Source: Paratinospora sagittata (lineage: Eukaryota; Streptophyta; Magnoliopsida; Ranunculales; Menispermaceae). Taken from it: DNA of 64,000 nt. Position 1 is the stretch's first letter; every line of letters starts with the position of its first letter. Shown here one piece after another: positions 45,101 through 64,000 of this stretch. Location: NCBI GenBank assembly GCA_035771175.1, contig CM069593.1, forward strand, positions 46,189,554 through 46,253,553, written 5' to 3'. Below the pieces are notes generated by a model. It was given only the letters and a program-made list of their open reading frames with translations, made no database searches and was not told the origin of the DNA. The position numbers and the translations under genes are program-made.

Positions 45101-48100
45101 ATGCAAAAACAAGGAGAGCCACTTGAAACTGAAAAAAGGAACTTTTCCATGGAAGTGGACTCGAAATCAGATGAGCAGGAAACTGATAGGACTGAAATCG
45201 CTCTGTTGTCAATTCCTGAAAATGTCATCATAAAAGGTAATTTCCTATTAGTAATTTGCCCCAGTATCATATATGATGGGCAAATATTTTGGATTATGAA
45301 ATATGAGAACTATGTCTTGCAGACAAGTCAAAGGAGCTAGAGATCAAAGTTACTCTATCTATCCGCACAGCTCTTTCATCTGAAAAAGTTAATGAGGAGA
45401 ATGCTTCTTTTGTTAGATCTCCATACAGGGAGAACGACCAAACTGATATGCTAAGTAAATCCAATGAGAATAATGGTCCTGAGATTCTTGATCAACAAAA
45501 AGCACAAGACTTACCTTCTGATAAGGTTAATGAATTCATTAGGACAGAGACTACGCAAAGGTATGGACATCAATTCTCAGAAGATAACGGTATCAGGGAT
45601 GATGTTCTGTGTGTATCTTCGAAGTCCTTCAATGTGAATGGGCGTTATTCCTGGTCCTCACCGTTGTTGGAGCTATCTTTAAGAAGACCAGAGCTCAATG
45701 GCTCAGATGAAGTTTCCCAGGACAAGCATGCGCTGAAGCGCTCTCATGCCTCTGCATTTTCAAGGTGAGATTCCTGCCTTGGCCATCGCTATTTTCTGGA
45801 TATATATAACTTGATGCTTTTCCATGCGCATCAAAATTTTCTTCTGATTCATCATAAATTTTCATTTGCTTTTTCTTTAACTATCGTTTCTTTCATTAAT
45901 AGCAGAAGCTCATTCCCTGATCGTTAATTTGAAATTTCATGATCTTGAAAGTTGATTTTGTTTCTAGGAAGCTGAATATGCACTGCCTAAAGCATTGCTG
46001 ATCGGATTTCTTTTTAACTCCCAAACTATATACAAGACTATGTCAATCTTTATTTCTAATCATCTTTACAAAATCTAACTTCGAGAAAATGGATAATTGC
46101 ACTGTGGATTTCATTTTGCAAGCCATTCATTTGCATTGCAAACTAGCATCTGAATAACATATGTAAAATTTATTAAGCAAGTAAGCAGCCATGAAAATGC
46201 ACATTTGTTTTTTTTTTTCCTAGATGAATCATGTGCATTGCACATATTGCTGAACGCATAATCCGAGTTGAGGTTAGAATTAGAATGATATAAAAATTTG
46301 ACTCTGATAACATGTCTAATGAGTGTCATCATCACTGTTTAATGGAGTGTAGGAGTTGAATACTAAATAGGTAAAAGATTGATTCATCTATCATAAAACT
46401 CTTTAGGATGTGCTAACTAAGAAGAAGGGCTTTGAATAAAACCAGACAAGTCAAACACACTTGTGTTTGGACTTCGTTTTTTATTTAAAAAGCAAGGATT
46501 TCTTACTTGAGTTTGGCTTATTTATTGAGAAACTACAAAATTAAGCATTAATAAATTGAGATAAATCAAACTTGAGTTTTTCCAAACGTAAACCAAAATG
46601 AGAGCAAAAAAAGAAAAAACAGCATGTACTTTAGGTGTAAAGAGTAGCTATTGCAGCCTCTTTATGAAAGGAATGAAAGATTTGGTAAGTAGATATAATT
46701 GGAGAAAATATAAATCTATGCTTTCACAACACTTCTATAAACATACATGTTTTTCCATATAAATGAAAAGTAAAAAGAAAAAAGAAGAAGACATGTTTCC
46801 CCGTACATATTATATTTGAGATACCTGCCCCCGCAGCAATTCTTAATGAAACTATTATGATAAGGGAATAGAAGAAATGAATGTAAAAATCCATGGCAGA
46901 TTCTCATGTAGAAAAGAAAGGTGTATTGCTTGATTGGAAAAACAAATGTTGGTAGAAATAAAATATGATGTGAACATGTGTTATATCGGACTGAAGCTGT
47001 TGTTATCTTATATGTTATCAGTGAAGATGTGAACATGTGTTATATCGGATGCACTGAAGCTGTTGTTATCTATATGTTATTAGTGACATGCAGAGATGCA
47101 TACTTAATATTATGTATGAGTGTATGTATGTATATGGTTGGGAAAAGGCTTTCTCAAATTGAGTTGTATGCCTGTTAAACAAATCTAGCTTAAAAATGAA
47201 TGTGTTTGAATCAAAATTATTTGTGAACAACGTCTTCTTTTTACAACTCACAAACCTATTTGGAGAAAAAATGATTTTTTTGTAATATACTAATATCAAA
47301 TAAAATTTTTGAGCAAAATGCTCAACATGAGAAATTTAAAAAGAGACGAAGAGCAATGTTGGAAATAAATAGGTTTCTTGAAGTTTTGGTCTCCTTTACA
47401 TGGTATTTATGAACTTTCTGCAATCAAATGTTCCATGTGTTATTAAAGAATTATCTATGTTGGTAGCTAAATAAAGAATTAAATTGAAAAAAATTCTTTT
47501 GCTACATTTATGGATTTTCCATTTGTTTTGCAGGTATGGAAAAGCAAGCATTCATCAGAAGCCATCACCACTTTCTTCTGTTTCCTGCATTAAAGCTGAT
47601 GACTCTGGGAGCTCCAACTGTCAAATACGTTCAAGTGCTGATAAAGGCCAGAAATCTCCTTTCCCCAGAATTGAAAGATCAAACTCTTCACATGGCATTG
47701 GCAGTGAACCTCTTGAACGCCAACTTTCCTCTGGTAGCAATAAGGAAGATGTTGGTCCTTCATCCTCTTTTCCTGCTGGAGAAAATGCTGGTTTTTCTTC
47801 AACTGAAAAGACATTTTCTCCTAGACCTCAACTTGGTTGTGTGCCATTTTCTATTCCTGTTGGAGCTATACCATTCCAGAGTTTCTCAGGTGGCTATGGT
47901 GCTGTGCTGCATCCAGTTATCTATACGGAGCATTTGGTACCAGAGAGTAGTTCATCTGAAGTTCGAAAAGAAATAGCATTAATTCCTTCCAAACCAACTA
48001 ATCACAACAGCTGCCATGTTTTTAATAATCCACATGTGAACTGTCATGTTTATGAAGGGAGCCAACATCCTCATAAGTTGACACAAACCACAATGGAGCA

Positions 48101-48723
48101 AAGAGCGAATGCTGAAACAGCTTTTCCTAGATTTCATTTGCATTCTCCTGTAGAGAATGCTAATCTAAGTGGAAACTATAACTGTGGCATTACCATAGCT
48201 AGTGGTAGCAATGGTAGTTATGAGGACACTAGTGTGGCTGCAAATGCTGCAACTGCTTTTGAGAATAGTCATGAAGATGGATTCCAACAGGGCAATGTGA
48301 GAGATGGATTTCAAAACAGCAGTGGAAAAGATGCCGACTCTGACCGATCTCGACGAGAAGCTGCATTGACCAAATTCCGCTTGAAAAGAAAAGATAGATG
48401 CTTTGAGAAAAAGGTAAAACATTTTTTTCAACCAGGAACCATAAACCATATGATACCAAAAGAAAATAATTTATGAATTTGTTTCTCTCAATGCATGATT
48501 ACAACTTTTATATCTTCTCTAGGTGAAATTTGCTGCTTTAACTGTTTTCCCAATGTTTTAAAAATCCTTCCAATTCTGCAACTGATTTTGGTTCAATTCT
48601 TCTTTCCAGGTTAGGTATCATAATAGAAAAAGGCTTGCAGAGCAACGACCGCGATTGAAAGGGCAGTTTGTGCGGCAAGCAGTGGCAGAATTAAATACAA
48701 TAGCTGCAGAATCAGATGATTGA
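42135..48723 (+). CDS. PRR5: PRR5-like pseudo-response regulator (clock protein), eight coding exons, 795 aa
   Basis: A nuclear repressor of morning clock genes. Exons: 42135-42465, 44060-44221, 44314-44444, 44584-44739, 45065-45236, 45323-45764, 47534-48413, 48610-48723. All junctions are GT-AG and the sum is 2388 nt. Domains: a low-complexity Ala/Val N-terminus, then a receiver-like domain at about residues 86-207 ([93 protein letters not shown]). Glu137 replaces the phospho-acceptor Asp, the mark of pseudo-receivers. A Ser-rich middle has [10 protein letters not shown]. The CCT domain at about 739-781 ([36 protein letters not shown]) mediates DNA contact. [11 protein letters not shown] and the CCT text point to the PRR5/PRR9 branch, while [10 protein letters not shown] is more PRR7-like. 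Introns 1 and 6 exceed 1.5 kb. Confidence 0.9.
46970..47086. repeat. 59-bp tandem duplication in PRR5-like intron 6
   Basis: GTGAACATGTGTTATATCGG...CTGAAGCTGTTGTTATC occurs twice in a row, starting near 46970 and 47029, with a few differences. Confidence 0.85.
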
Positions 48724-50811
48724 TTTTAAGCTGCTTCCCAATTCTATAGTTAAGCTCTACAGCCATTGGTACATAAAGGTCAGGCCTTTGAACTCTACCT
48801 GCATCCAGCATTATCTTGTGATGTTGCTGCTAATACCACTAGCTGTTCAAGAGCTTTGTTCGAAATGCCTTAAATTCCAATAATAATTCGTGTAATATTT
48901 TGAATGGTAATAATTATCACCAGGCTACAAATATTGGGCTTCACCATAGGGGGATTGTCCTTTTTCATGACAACCCCATGCAGAACAGGACTAATTTGAA
49001 TGGTCCTAGTGTCATTCTGCTAAGGAAATTAAATCTAAGAAGGCTCAGATTGGGCTTCAGGTGTAGTTGAAGAATCAGGTATATGCAATATTGGCTATTC
49101 TTTTATTCATGTTATTAGTATTAGCTTGAATCTTAATGCATACATTTGGATGCCTTTATTTCCCATGTGTTTGGGAAAGGTTTTATTGAGTTGAGTTAAT
49201 TTAGGTTCTAACATGGTATCAGAAACTCTAGCTTGTAGTCATAAGCGCTTGATATATTTTGTTGGGCATTGATCTAATATCACAGTAATGTGTAGGAGGT
49301 TCAGAGGCTAATTGGCAACATCCCTATACCTGACCAACAGAACATGACACAGGGATTGTTATGGCAAGTCTTCTCTGTGATGAAGCATTGGATCCAATTG
49401 GAGTGAAGTGTGTCACAAATGTTCGTTTAGGAAGTAGCATTAGTTAACTTTGTTTAGGATAATTTTGCCTATTAATTAATATATGAACTTATTTGTTATT
49501 CAACGGGTGCTTGAAGAGGAACTACCATTAGTTAATTTCTTGGCTCATCTGTAATTTTAGTGGAAAAATTAAATCTTTTGATGAGGGTAATCGAGTTTTA
49601 CTCATCTCCCTGAGCATAATTAGTTGATACCCCAAGTGATAAAATCTCAAAAACTCAGATACTAATCCCTTGGCTGTCTTCATTCCCAACTAAATGCAAG
49701 ATGAAGTGCGCAACAGTTTCAATTGTATATTTCTCTCTTCCTCAATTTTAATCTTTCAGTAAAACAAACTTGTTTAAAAAATAACGTGGAGATTAATAAT
49801 CCATATATAAGTTTAGTGTATATATAGAATCAAAATGCGCGTTCAATAACATCCTCAAATCTAACAGAAATTTAACTTTTTAGAAATTTTTTTTTTTTTC
49901 TATGCCAAAGACTGTAGAAATAAGTTTCATTTAATGGTATATATACCTATTTTAGGTTCTAAAATTATAAATGTCCGACCCAAGAAGTTAACTCTCATCT
50001 CACTTTTGAATTATTTTATTAAACAAGTTCTATTTTATTGAAAGTTGGGTTCAGCAAGAGCTACCGCATGGCCCATTTAACAGCAAAACCATCGTTAGCA
50101 AAGCCAAGCAGTAAAAGGAAAGCAGCCCGCATAGCAATGGCAACCCTCAAGGTCTGCTTATATCACAGCGAAAACTAATGCTTCAGTTACTGACACCATT
50201 TCTTTCGAGCGATGGAAGGAAGAATCCTGTCTTTTATAACCCAATCTGCAACGCTGGAAAGGCGAGGCAAGTCTTGTTATGTTGTAATGTCCATTTAATG
50301 GCCTTTGGACCCAATAATATTTTATCTGATTAACAGATCCAAACCTTCTGTTTGTGGATTTCTGCTGAGACTCGGCAATTGGATCATCTCAATAGTTTGG
50401 AATCGTAGAGCTGATTGCCAGTCACCAATGAAAATAATATCTCAATTGCAGTGAGATTATAAGAAAGATTTGATTCTCCCCAAATCTGATGGCTTCGACT
50501 TCTATCTCCAAACATAAGAACTGCAGTTTTCGCTCAAAGCAGTTCAGTCAATCTCATTACAAAAGAATAATATGCACTTGGCCTAATATAAGATATGTTT
50601 ATTCGTATATTCACTATGTACACCAGACTCTTCCATTAATAAAATACAAAACGCAAATGCAAATGAAAATAACATCTTTTTGTTGTGTTCAAGATTCAAG
50701 TGGAACTTGAATAAGTGAATAGATGCTCAGTTGAAGCCACCAAACAATATCAATTTAAGGACAAATTTGCAAAACTTAAAAAAACTTACAGGAGGGCATG
50801 AGATTGATTGC
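48724..50811. other. Convergent intergenic stretch between the PRR5-like and NEK6-like genes
   Basis: About 2.1 kb between two stop codons on opposite strands. It must hold both 3' UTRs. No further gene, RNA or clear repeat recognised. Confidence 0.7.
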
Positions 50812-59458
<8,647 letters not shown>

Positions 59459-60290
59459 GAATCTAGCACGCAAGAGTTAGAACAAAATGCCTGCGAAACC
59501 AATTCAACCTGTCCGCCAAATGCTCGATTCCTTCAACCAACTCCAACTACTTTCACACCATTTTGACCTCTCAGTAAGACTAATAACTTCTCCTTCCGCA
59601 AATTCTAACTCAACATATTCACTCTCACTTCGCAAAATGCCATAACCTTCGATCTTCCAACAAACCGCACCATTTCCAAATTCAATCAAGAGATCCGCCC
59701 TTCCGATAACAGATCCCCATCGATTTCCTCATTTTTCTCGGATTTCGAACCAGACCGCGATAACTCACTAACCTACACCGATCAATGCACCAAACACTTC
59801 AGCCTTTTGTCACTCCTTCACAGCACCATTTCTAAATTCAATCAAGAGATCCGCACTTACCATAACAAATCCCATCCGATTTCCTCACTTTTCTCGGATT
59901 TGAACCAGAACGCGACAAGCTCACTTACCTACACCTATCAATGCACCAACTCTTCAACCTTCCGCAGCTTCTTCACAGCATTCCAACGGATCAGCAATCT
60001 TCAGATACCTAGCATTTCCTCTTCAGAATCCTCGAATTCGACGCGATTCGAGATCAAATTCGAATCCCTCGCCCTCCTTCCAAACTTCCTCCGCAACTAC
60101 AACTTCAATCCGTCTCTTCTCAATAACAACACCAAATTATTAAAGATCACCAAATCTTCTCGTTTAGCTAAACGCAAAAAAAGATAAAATCCCTTTCTTC
60201 CGTTGTCTCTCTCCGTTTCTTAATCTGATCTCATTTCGCTTTTTCTTTTTTGCTTCAAAATTTGGTGGAGTGAGCGAGTCAGTGAGTGAG
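59459..60290 (-). promoter_or_regulatory. NEK6-like leader with probable 5'-UTR intron and a 156-bp tandem duplication
   Basis: TTCTAACTCTTGCGTGCTAG ends 4 bp before the ATG and looks like a branch site and 3' splice site (AG at 59464-59463). A strong donor TAG|GTAAGTGAG lies at 59929/59928. The surrounding 156 bp is duplicated (about 59667-59822 and 59823-59978), and the other copy has a weaker donor, TAG|GTTAGTGAG, at 59772. The plus-strand frame across this region is a shadow. Confidence 0.55.
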
Positions 60291-63200
60291 GTATGTAACC
60301 AGAGAGAGAAAGAGAGTTGTTCCCACTCTTAACCATGGTTAGTTAATCATAACTAGAGTTAACAGCAACACACATGTACTTCTAGATCCAACAAAACGCA
60401 TCTGGAGGAGATCTAACGGTAACTGTACAGGGATGACGTGTATTTAGAGAGCCATTAATGGAGTTTCGCTCGTGGACGTGCTCTTGCGTCGCCGACAGCC
60501 CCATTTGAGAGTTCCTCTTGTTTTTATTTTTTTCTCTGCAGCGTGTTCCGCTGCTCCACGTTCTTATGTTCCATTTGATCCTGACCGTTCATAAGACGCC
60601 ATTTAGCATAAGCGTTGTGGGTCCAAAAAACATTCTCGCGATCAGGACCGTGTGTCCATCATGGTCAGTAGATCGGACGTTTGTTATTAAATAACACTGT
60701 TGACTAAACGTGTTGTTGGTACGGTTGAATTGACGAGTAGTAGACCGTATTATACGGTGTAGTGGAAGTACATGGACGTGTTGCTTTCATACATAAAAGA
60801 TATCGAGCACGTGCCTGCAGTTTACTGGGAGTCCGGGAAATTTGGGCTTAACTCAGCCATGTGCCACATTTTCGGTTTTTAGAAAGTGTGTTACACCTAC
60901 ACGGTTATAAATAGAAATTTTAGGTGTCAGATGCTAATTTGCGCTGACGGCTCTACTTAGACTATTTGCACGTCCATTTCATCTTATTTCTACGATTCAT
61001 AAATATTGTAAGGTTTATAATTTTTTTTACGTTTTTAAAAGCAATATTAGATCTTTATGAAATCTGATAAAGGAAAAAATAGCATTTTTTTTCCAAAAAT
61101 AGGGATAAATGAAGCTAGTTCTTAAATAAAAAGGATAAAAAAAAATCAGTTTGAGCATCAAAAAGTGGAAGCGACTATAGGTGTAGTGTGAAAAAGTTAG
61201 ATTGTTAAGACTGTGTTTGGTTTTTTATTTGAAAATAATTTTCACTTTTTAAACAGCAAAAAAATAAAATAGTGTATAAAAACATATTTGATAAAGTAAA
61301 GTTTAACATTTTTTTTTCATTCTTTCTTTTACAAAAAAAAAATTAAAAATTAAAAATTAGATTGTATTTGATTCAATAAGTTTTATGTTTTCACAATATC
61401 CAAATCATAAAACTAGAAAACTTAGAAAATGACTAAATATTATTTTTCAATTTTTTTTTTCTGTAAAAGAAAAAGTAAAAATAAAATTTAAAATTTTATT
61501 TCACCAAACATATTTTTGTACACTGTTTTTATTTTTTTTACTATTTAAAAATTGAAAATTATTTTCAAGTTGAAAATCAAGTGCAATTTTAATCGTTTTT
61601 CGAGTTTTTCAGTTTCATGGTTTAAATATCATAAGACAAGAAACTTATTTTTAGGTACTTAATAAAACGCAACTTGAATAACTCTATTGTAATTTGTATC
61701 ACTAAAATTATATTTTAATATTAAAATAAAAATATTTTAAAATATTTTTGAAAAGTGACAAAAATGATAGTATATAAGATCTCTAACTTTTGATATAATA
61801 TAGAAAATAATAAAAGTTGACAAAAATGTAAAATAATAGGATTTGTAATATAACTGTTATTAAATCTTAAAATAAATTAAAACAATTAGTAGAGTAAAGG
61901 GATTTTTTTTTAAGTGGGGTTGAATTTAAATAGATTAAAATGTATAATTATAAAAATGGGTTGAAATAAAACAATCATTAAAATTATTGTTCAATGGGTT
62001 ATTTCTATTTTTATTTTTTGCCTAAGATGCTAATAAAAACAAAAGTCAGTTAACACAAATCTTGAACGAAAAGGCTTTACATGAAGGCTGCTAGCGTGCG
62101 CGGCAAGACATGCTAGTGACGTTGGTTGACGGAACTAGACATGCAATCCGCGGCATTTTAGGCTTCTTCGGTTGTTTACCGCGACAAATTGCGAAGGGTA
62201 AAAAGGGAACTGTAAAGCCTCGTTATTCACAAAGGCTGGAGATATATCCGAATGAAAATTAGGAACAAGACTGGAATCTTTGACCAGAAATAAAAGGAAA
62301 CATAAAAACTAGAGAGAAATGTAGAGGATGTTGACGCATGGGGTATAGGAAGCGAAAATCATTACAGAGTCGTGACGGAGAAAGATATACAAAATTTAAA
62401 TAAAATAAAAAATTTAAATAAAAATTATATGAATTAAACTTTTGATCATAAATAAAAAGATTTAATTATACATCATTAAAATTAACGAACGTTTATATGC
62501 GGTAACAGACTATTAGGCGCGTGGTGTGACAGCTAAACTATAACGTCTTCCAAGCTGTACAGATTATGAAGCAAAATACGAGCCAGTTGTCAAGCAACCA
62601 GTAGCGTTTTAAGCACCTGCAAGTGCACATGGCATCGCTTGAATGCCAGAAGCGCTTGTATCTTACGTTTAAGAGTGTTTTTTTTTTTTGGGAGGCAATG
62701 ATTGGGGGAGATTGTACAACTTGAAATGTCAAAAATATCCTCAAATAATTTTTTGGAAATGTGATTGGGTAAGGGTAAGTGGGTAAATATGAACGGTTTT
62801 TATTTCATCGAATGGACCCACTGGAACATGTATTTTGATGGGTTTTGGAGGCAGTTTTATAAATTACAATAAAGAGTAGATAATTGAATGCGGACATGCT
62901 TTACACAATTGTCAACACAACATTTATAGAGCTTATAACAATATCTATCTTTTCTCTTTTAACTTCATACAAAAACGCAATCTAGGAAAAATTATTGAGA
63001 TTGCTCTAACTCTCTATCACCAATTCATTTCGGTGATAGGATAAACTTTTATATTTACCGTACGAATAGGATGATGTGGTCTTACTATTTTCTTACTATT
63101 GTAATTGATGTCTCCCTTTTTCTATGAATAATTACGAATCATTGGACCTCATTTCTTGCAAAAATGAATGAATAGTTAGTTCGAATGCCACTGGTAAAGC

Positions 63201-63690
63201 CACTTGGCGCATTTAATCTCATCAATGGATTCAATACAGTAAAGTTAAAAACACGACAAAAGACTTCTGAATCCCGTTGCCGGCCGGTTCGTGCCATGTG
63301 GCCGGTTGGGAAATGTCCACATGCGTTAAGTAGATGCCATTTGGCATTATCCTGTCCCAGCTGGCGGAGTCAGGAAAGCACATGCAGAGAATAGTAGTAG
63401 TTCCATTCGAGGGTGCAACAATGTCAACCCTAGACGGCCTTCAATAAATATGCTTTCAAGTTTCAATCTTGCAAATTAAATGTGACAATAATTTTTATTA
63501 ATTTCTTTTTTATTATTATTATTTTTTATAACAATAGAGTGAGAAATTTTATTACTGATGCAAACTCATTTCAGTATTTGCTTAATGGCAAAGAAAAGCT
63601 TAATTAAAACTTCTTAAAAGCTGAGATTTCACTAGATGATTTTGACATGTAAGCTTTGATTTTATGCCTATATATATATATTAAAAAAAA
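60291..63690. other. Gene-free AT-rich stretch upstream of the NEK6-like gene
   Basis: No coding segment recognised. It includes the presumed promoter near 60300-60600, long A/T runs, and the foldback element at 61207-61590. Confidence 0.65.
61207..61590. mobile_element. Degenerate foldback MITE
   Basis: The left arm (TTTGAAAATAATTTTCACTT, AGTGTATAAAAACATATTTG) is inverted on the right (CAAACATATTTTTGTACACT, AATTGAAAATTATTTTCAAG) around an A/T-rich centre. Arms are diverged and exact ends are not resolved. Confidence 0.6.
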
Positions 63691-63865
63691 AAAAAAAAGC
63701 TTGACACGATGATTTTATGCCTATTTTCAAATTTCTTTTCTATATTTATTTTGCTGATTGTAAGATATGTGGCCAACTTACTGATTAATCCCAAAAGTAA
63801 ATCAATAGGACTCGAAATTGGGACAGTGAGATGTTTATCTGTCAGTTGTGCTACCCGCTTATGGA
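63691..63865 (-). mobile_element. tRNA-derived SINE-like remnant
   Basis: On the minus strand TAGCACAACTGA (plus 63841-63852) fits the pol III A box and TTTCGAGTCCT (plus 63807-63817) the B box, about 35 bp apart as in a tRNA gene. The sequence ends downstream in a T run at about 63682-63697. No target duplication was established. Confidence 0.5.
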
Positions 63866-64000
63866 TTATCATTTTCATTAAAACCCAACATAATTTTTTA
63901 TTTATTTGAGGGATGATAGAGATAGAAGGAGGTCTAAAATAATATTAAAAATAATAATTACTTGTAATTTATCTGTTAATTTTAACTTTTAATAGAGCAA

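Noticed and set aside
59807..60187. 126-codon plus-strand frame
   Set aside because: It lies antisense in the NEK6-like leader, is Ser/Asn-rich low complexity, and overlaps the tandem duplication. No family resemblance.

Overview
The window is nuclear DNA of a flowering plant, almost certainly a eudicot. Three recognisable host genes are split by AT-rich GT-AG introns, and transposable elements fill the space between them. I could not run any search, so the species is not assigned. Exon coordinates come from reading splice sites and reading frames by eye.

Host genes. (1) The 5' part of an EXO70A1-type exocyst gene lies on the minus strand at 1445-3952 (first three coding exons, 153 codons). 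Exon 4 is not found in the remaining 1.4 kb, which ends in an old RTE-type LINE. (2) A clock pseudo-response regulator of the PRR5 type lies on the plus strand at 42135-48723 (eight coding exons, 795 aa, pseudo-receiver plus CCT domain). An evening element and a G-box lie upstream, and a 26-codon uORF ends at the base before the main ATG. (3) A NIMA-related kinase of the NEK6 type lies on the minus strand at 50812-59458 (14 coding exons, 1024 aa) and converges on the PRR5-like gene.

Layout. 1-4 kb holds the EXO70A1 part. 4-7.9 kb is gene-free and rich in simple repeats. 7935-10036 is a small tRNA-iMet-primed LTR element without its own genes; it carries fragments of at least three host genes (sterol methyltransferase SMT2, RNA polymerase subunit RPB6, histone H2B). 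11.5-13.7 kb is a broken L1-type LINE. About 14.6-39.3 kb reads as one Mutator-like element (MULE, transposase plus plant mobile domain) split by later insertions. 39.7-40.8 kb is a 5'-truncated LINE. 40.8-60 kb holds the two complete genes. 60.3-64 kb is gene-free, with a foldback element and a SINE-like remnant.

Nested stack. Four insertions in 17-38 kb have exact 5-bp target duplications: a 2.6-kb solo LTR inside the transposase gene (CTCTT), a tandem Tekay-type Ty3/gypsy chromovirus array (GGGTG at its outer ends), an LTR-like insertion inside that array's middle LTR (ATACG), and a palindromic foldback element inside its pol region (CTGGG). Removing them leaves a MULE of about 6.8 kb. The palindromic foldback family carries tRNA-like pol III boxes in its arms but has TG...CA ends and a 5-bp target duplication, and it is the best candidate here for something undescribed.
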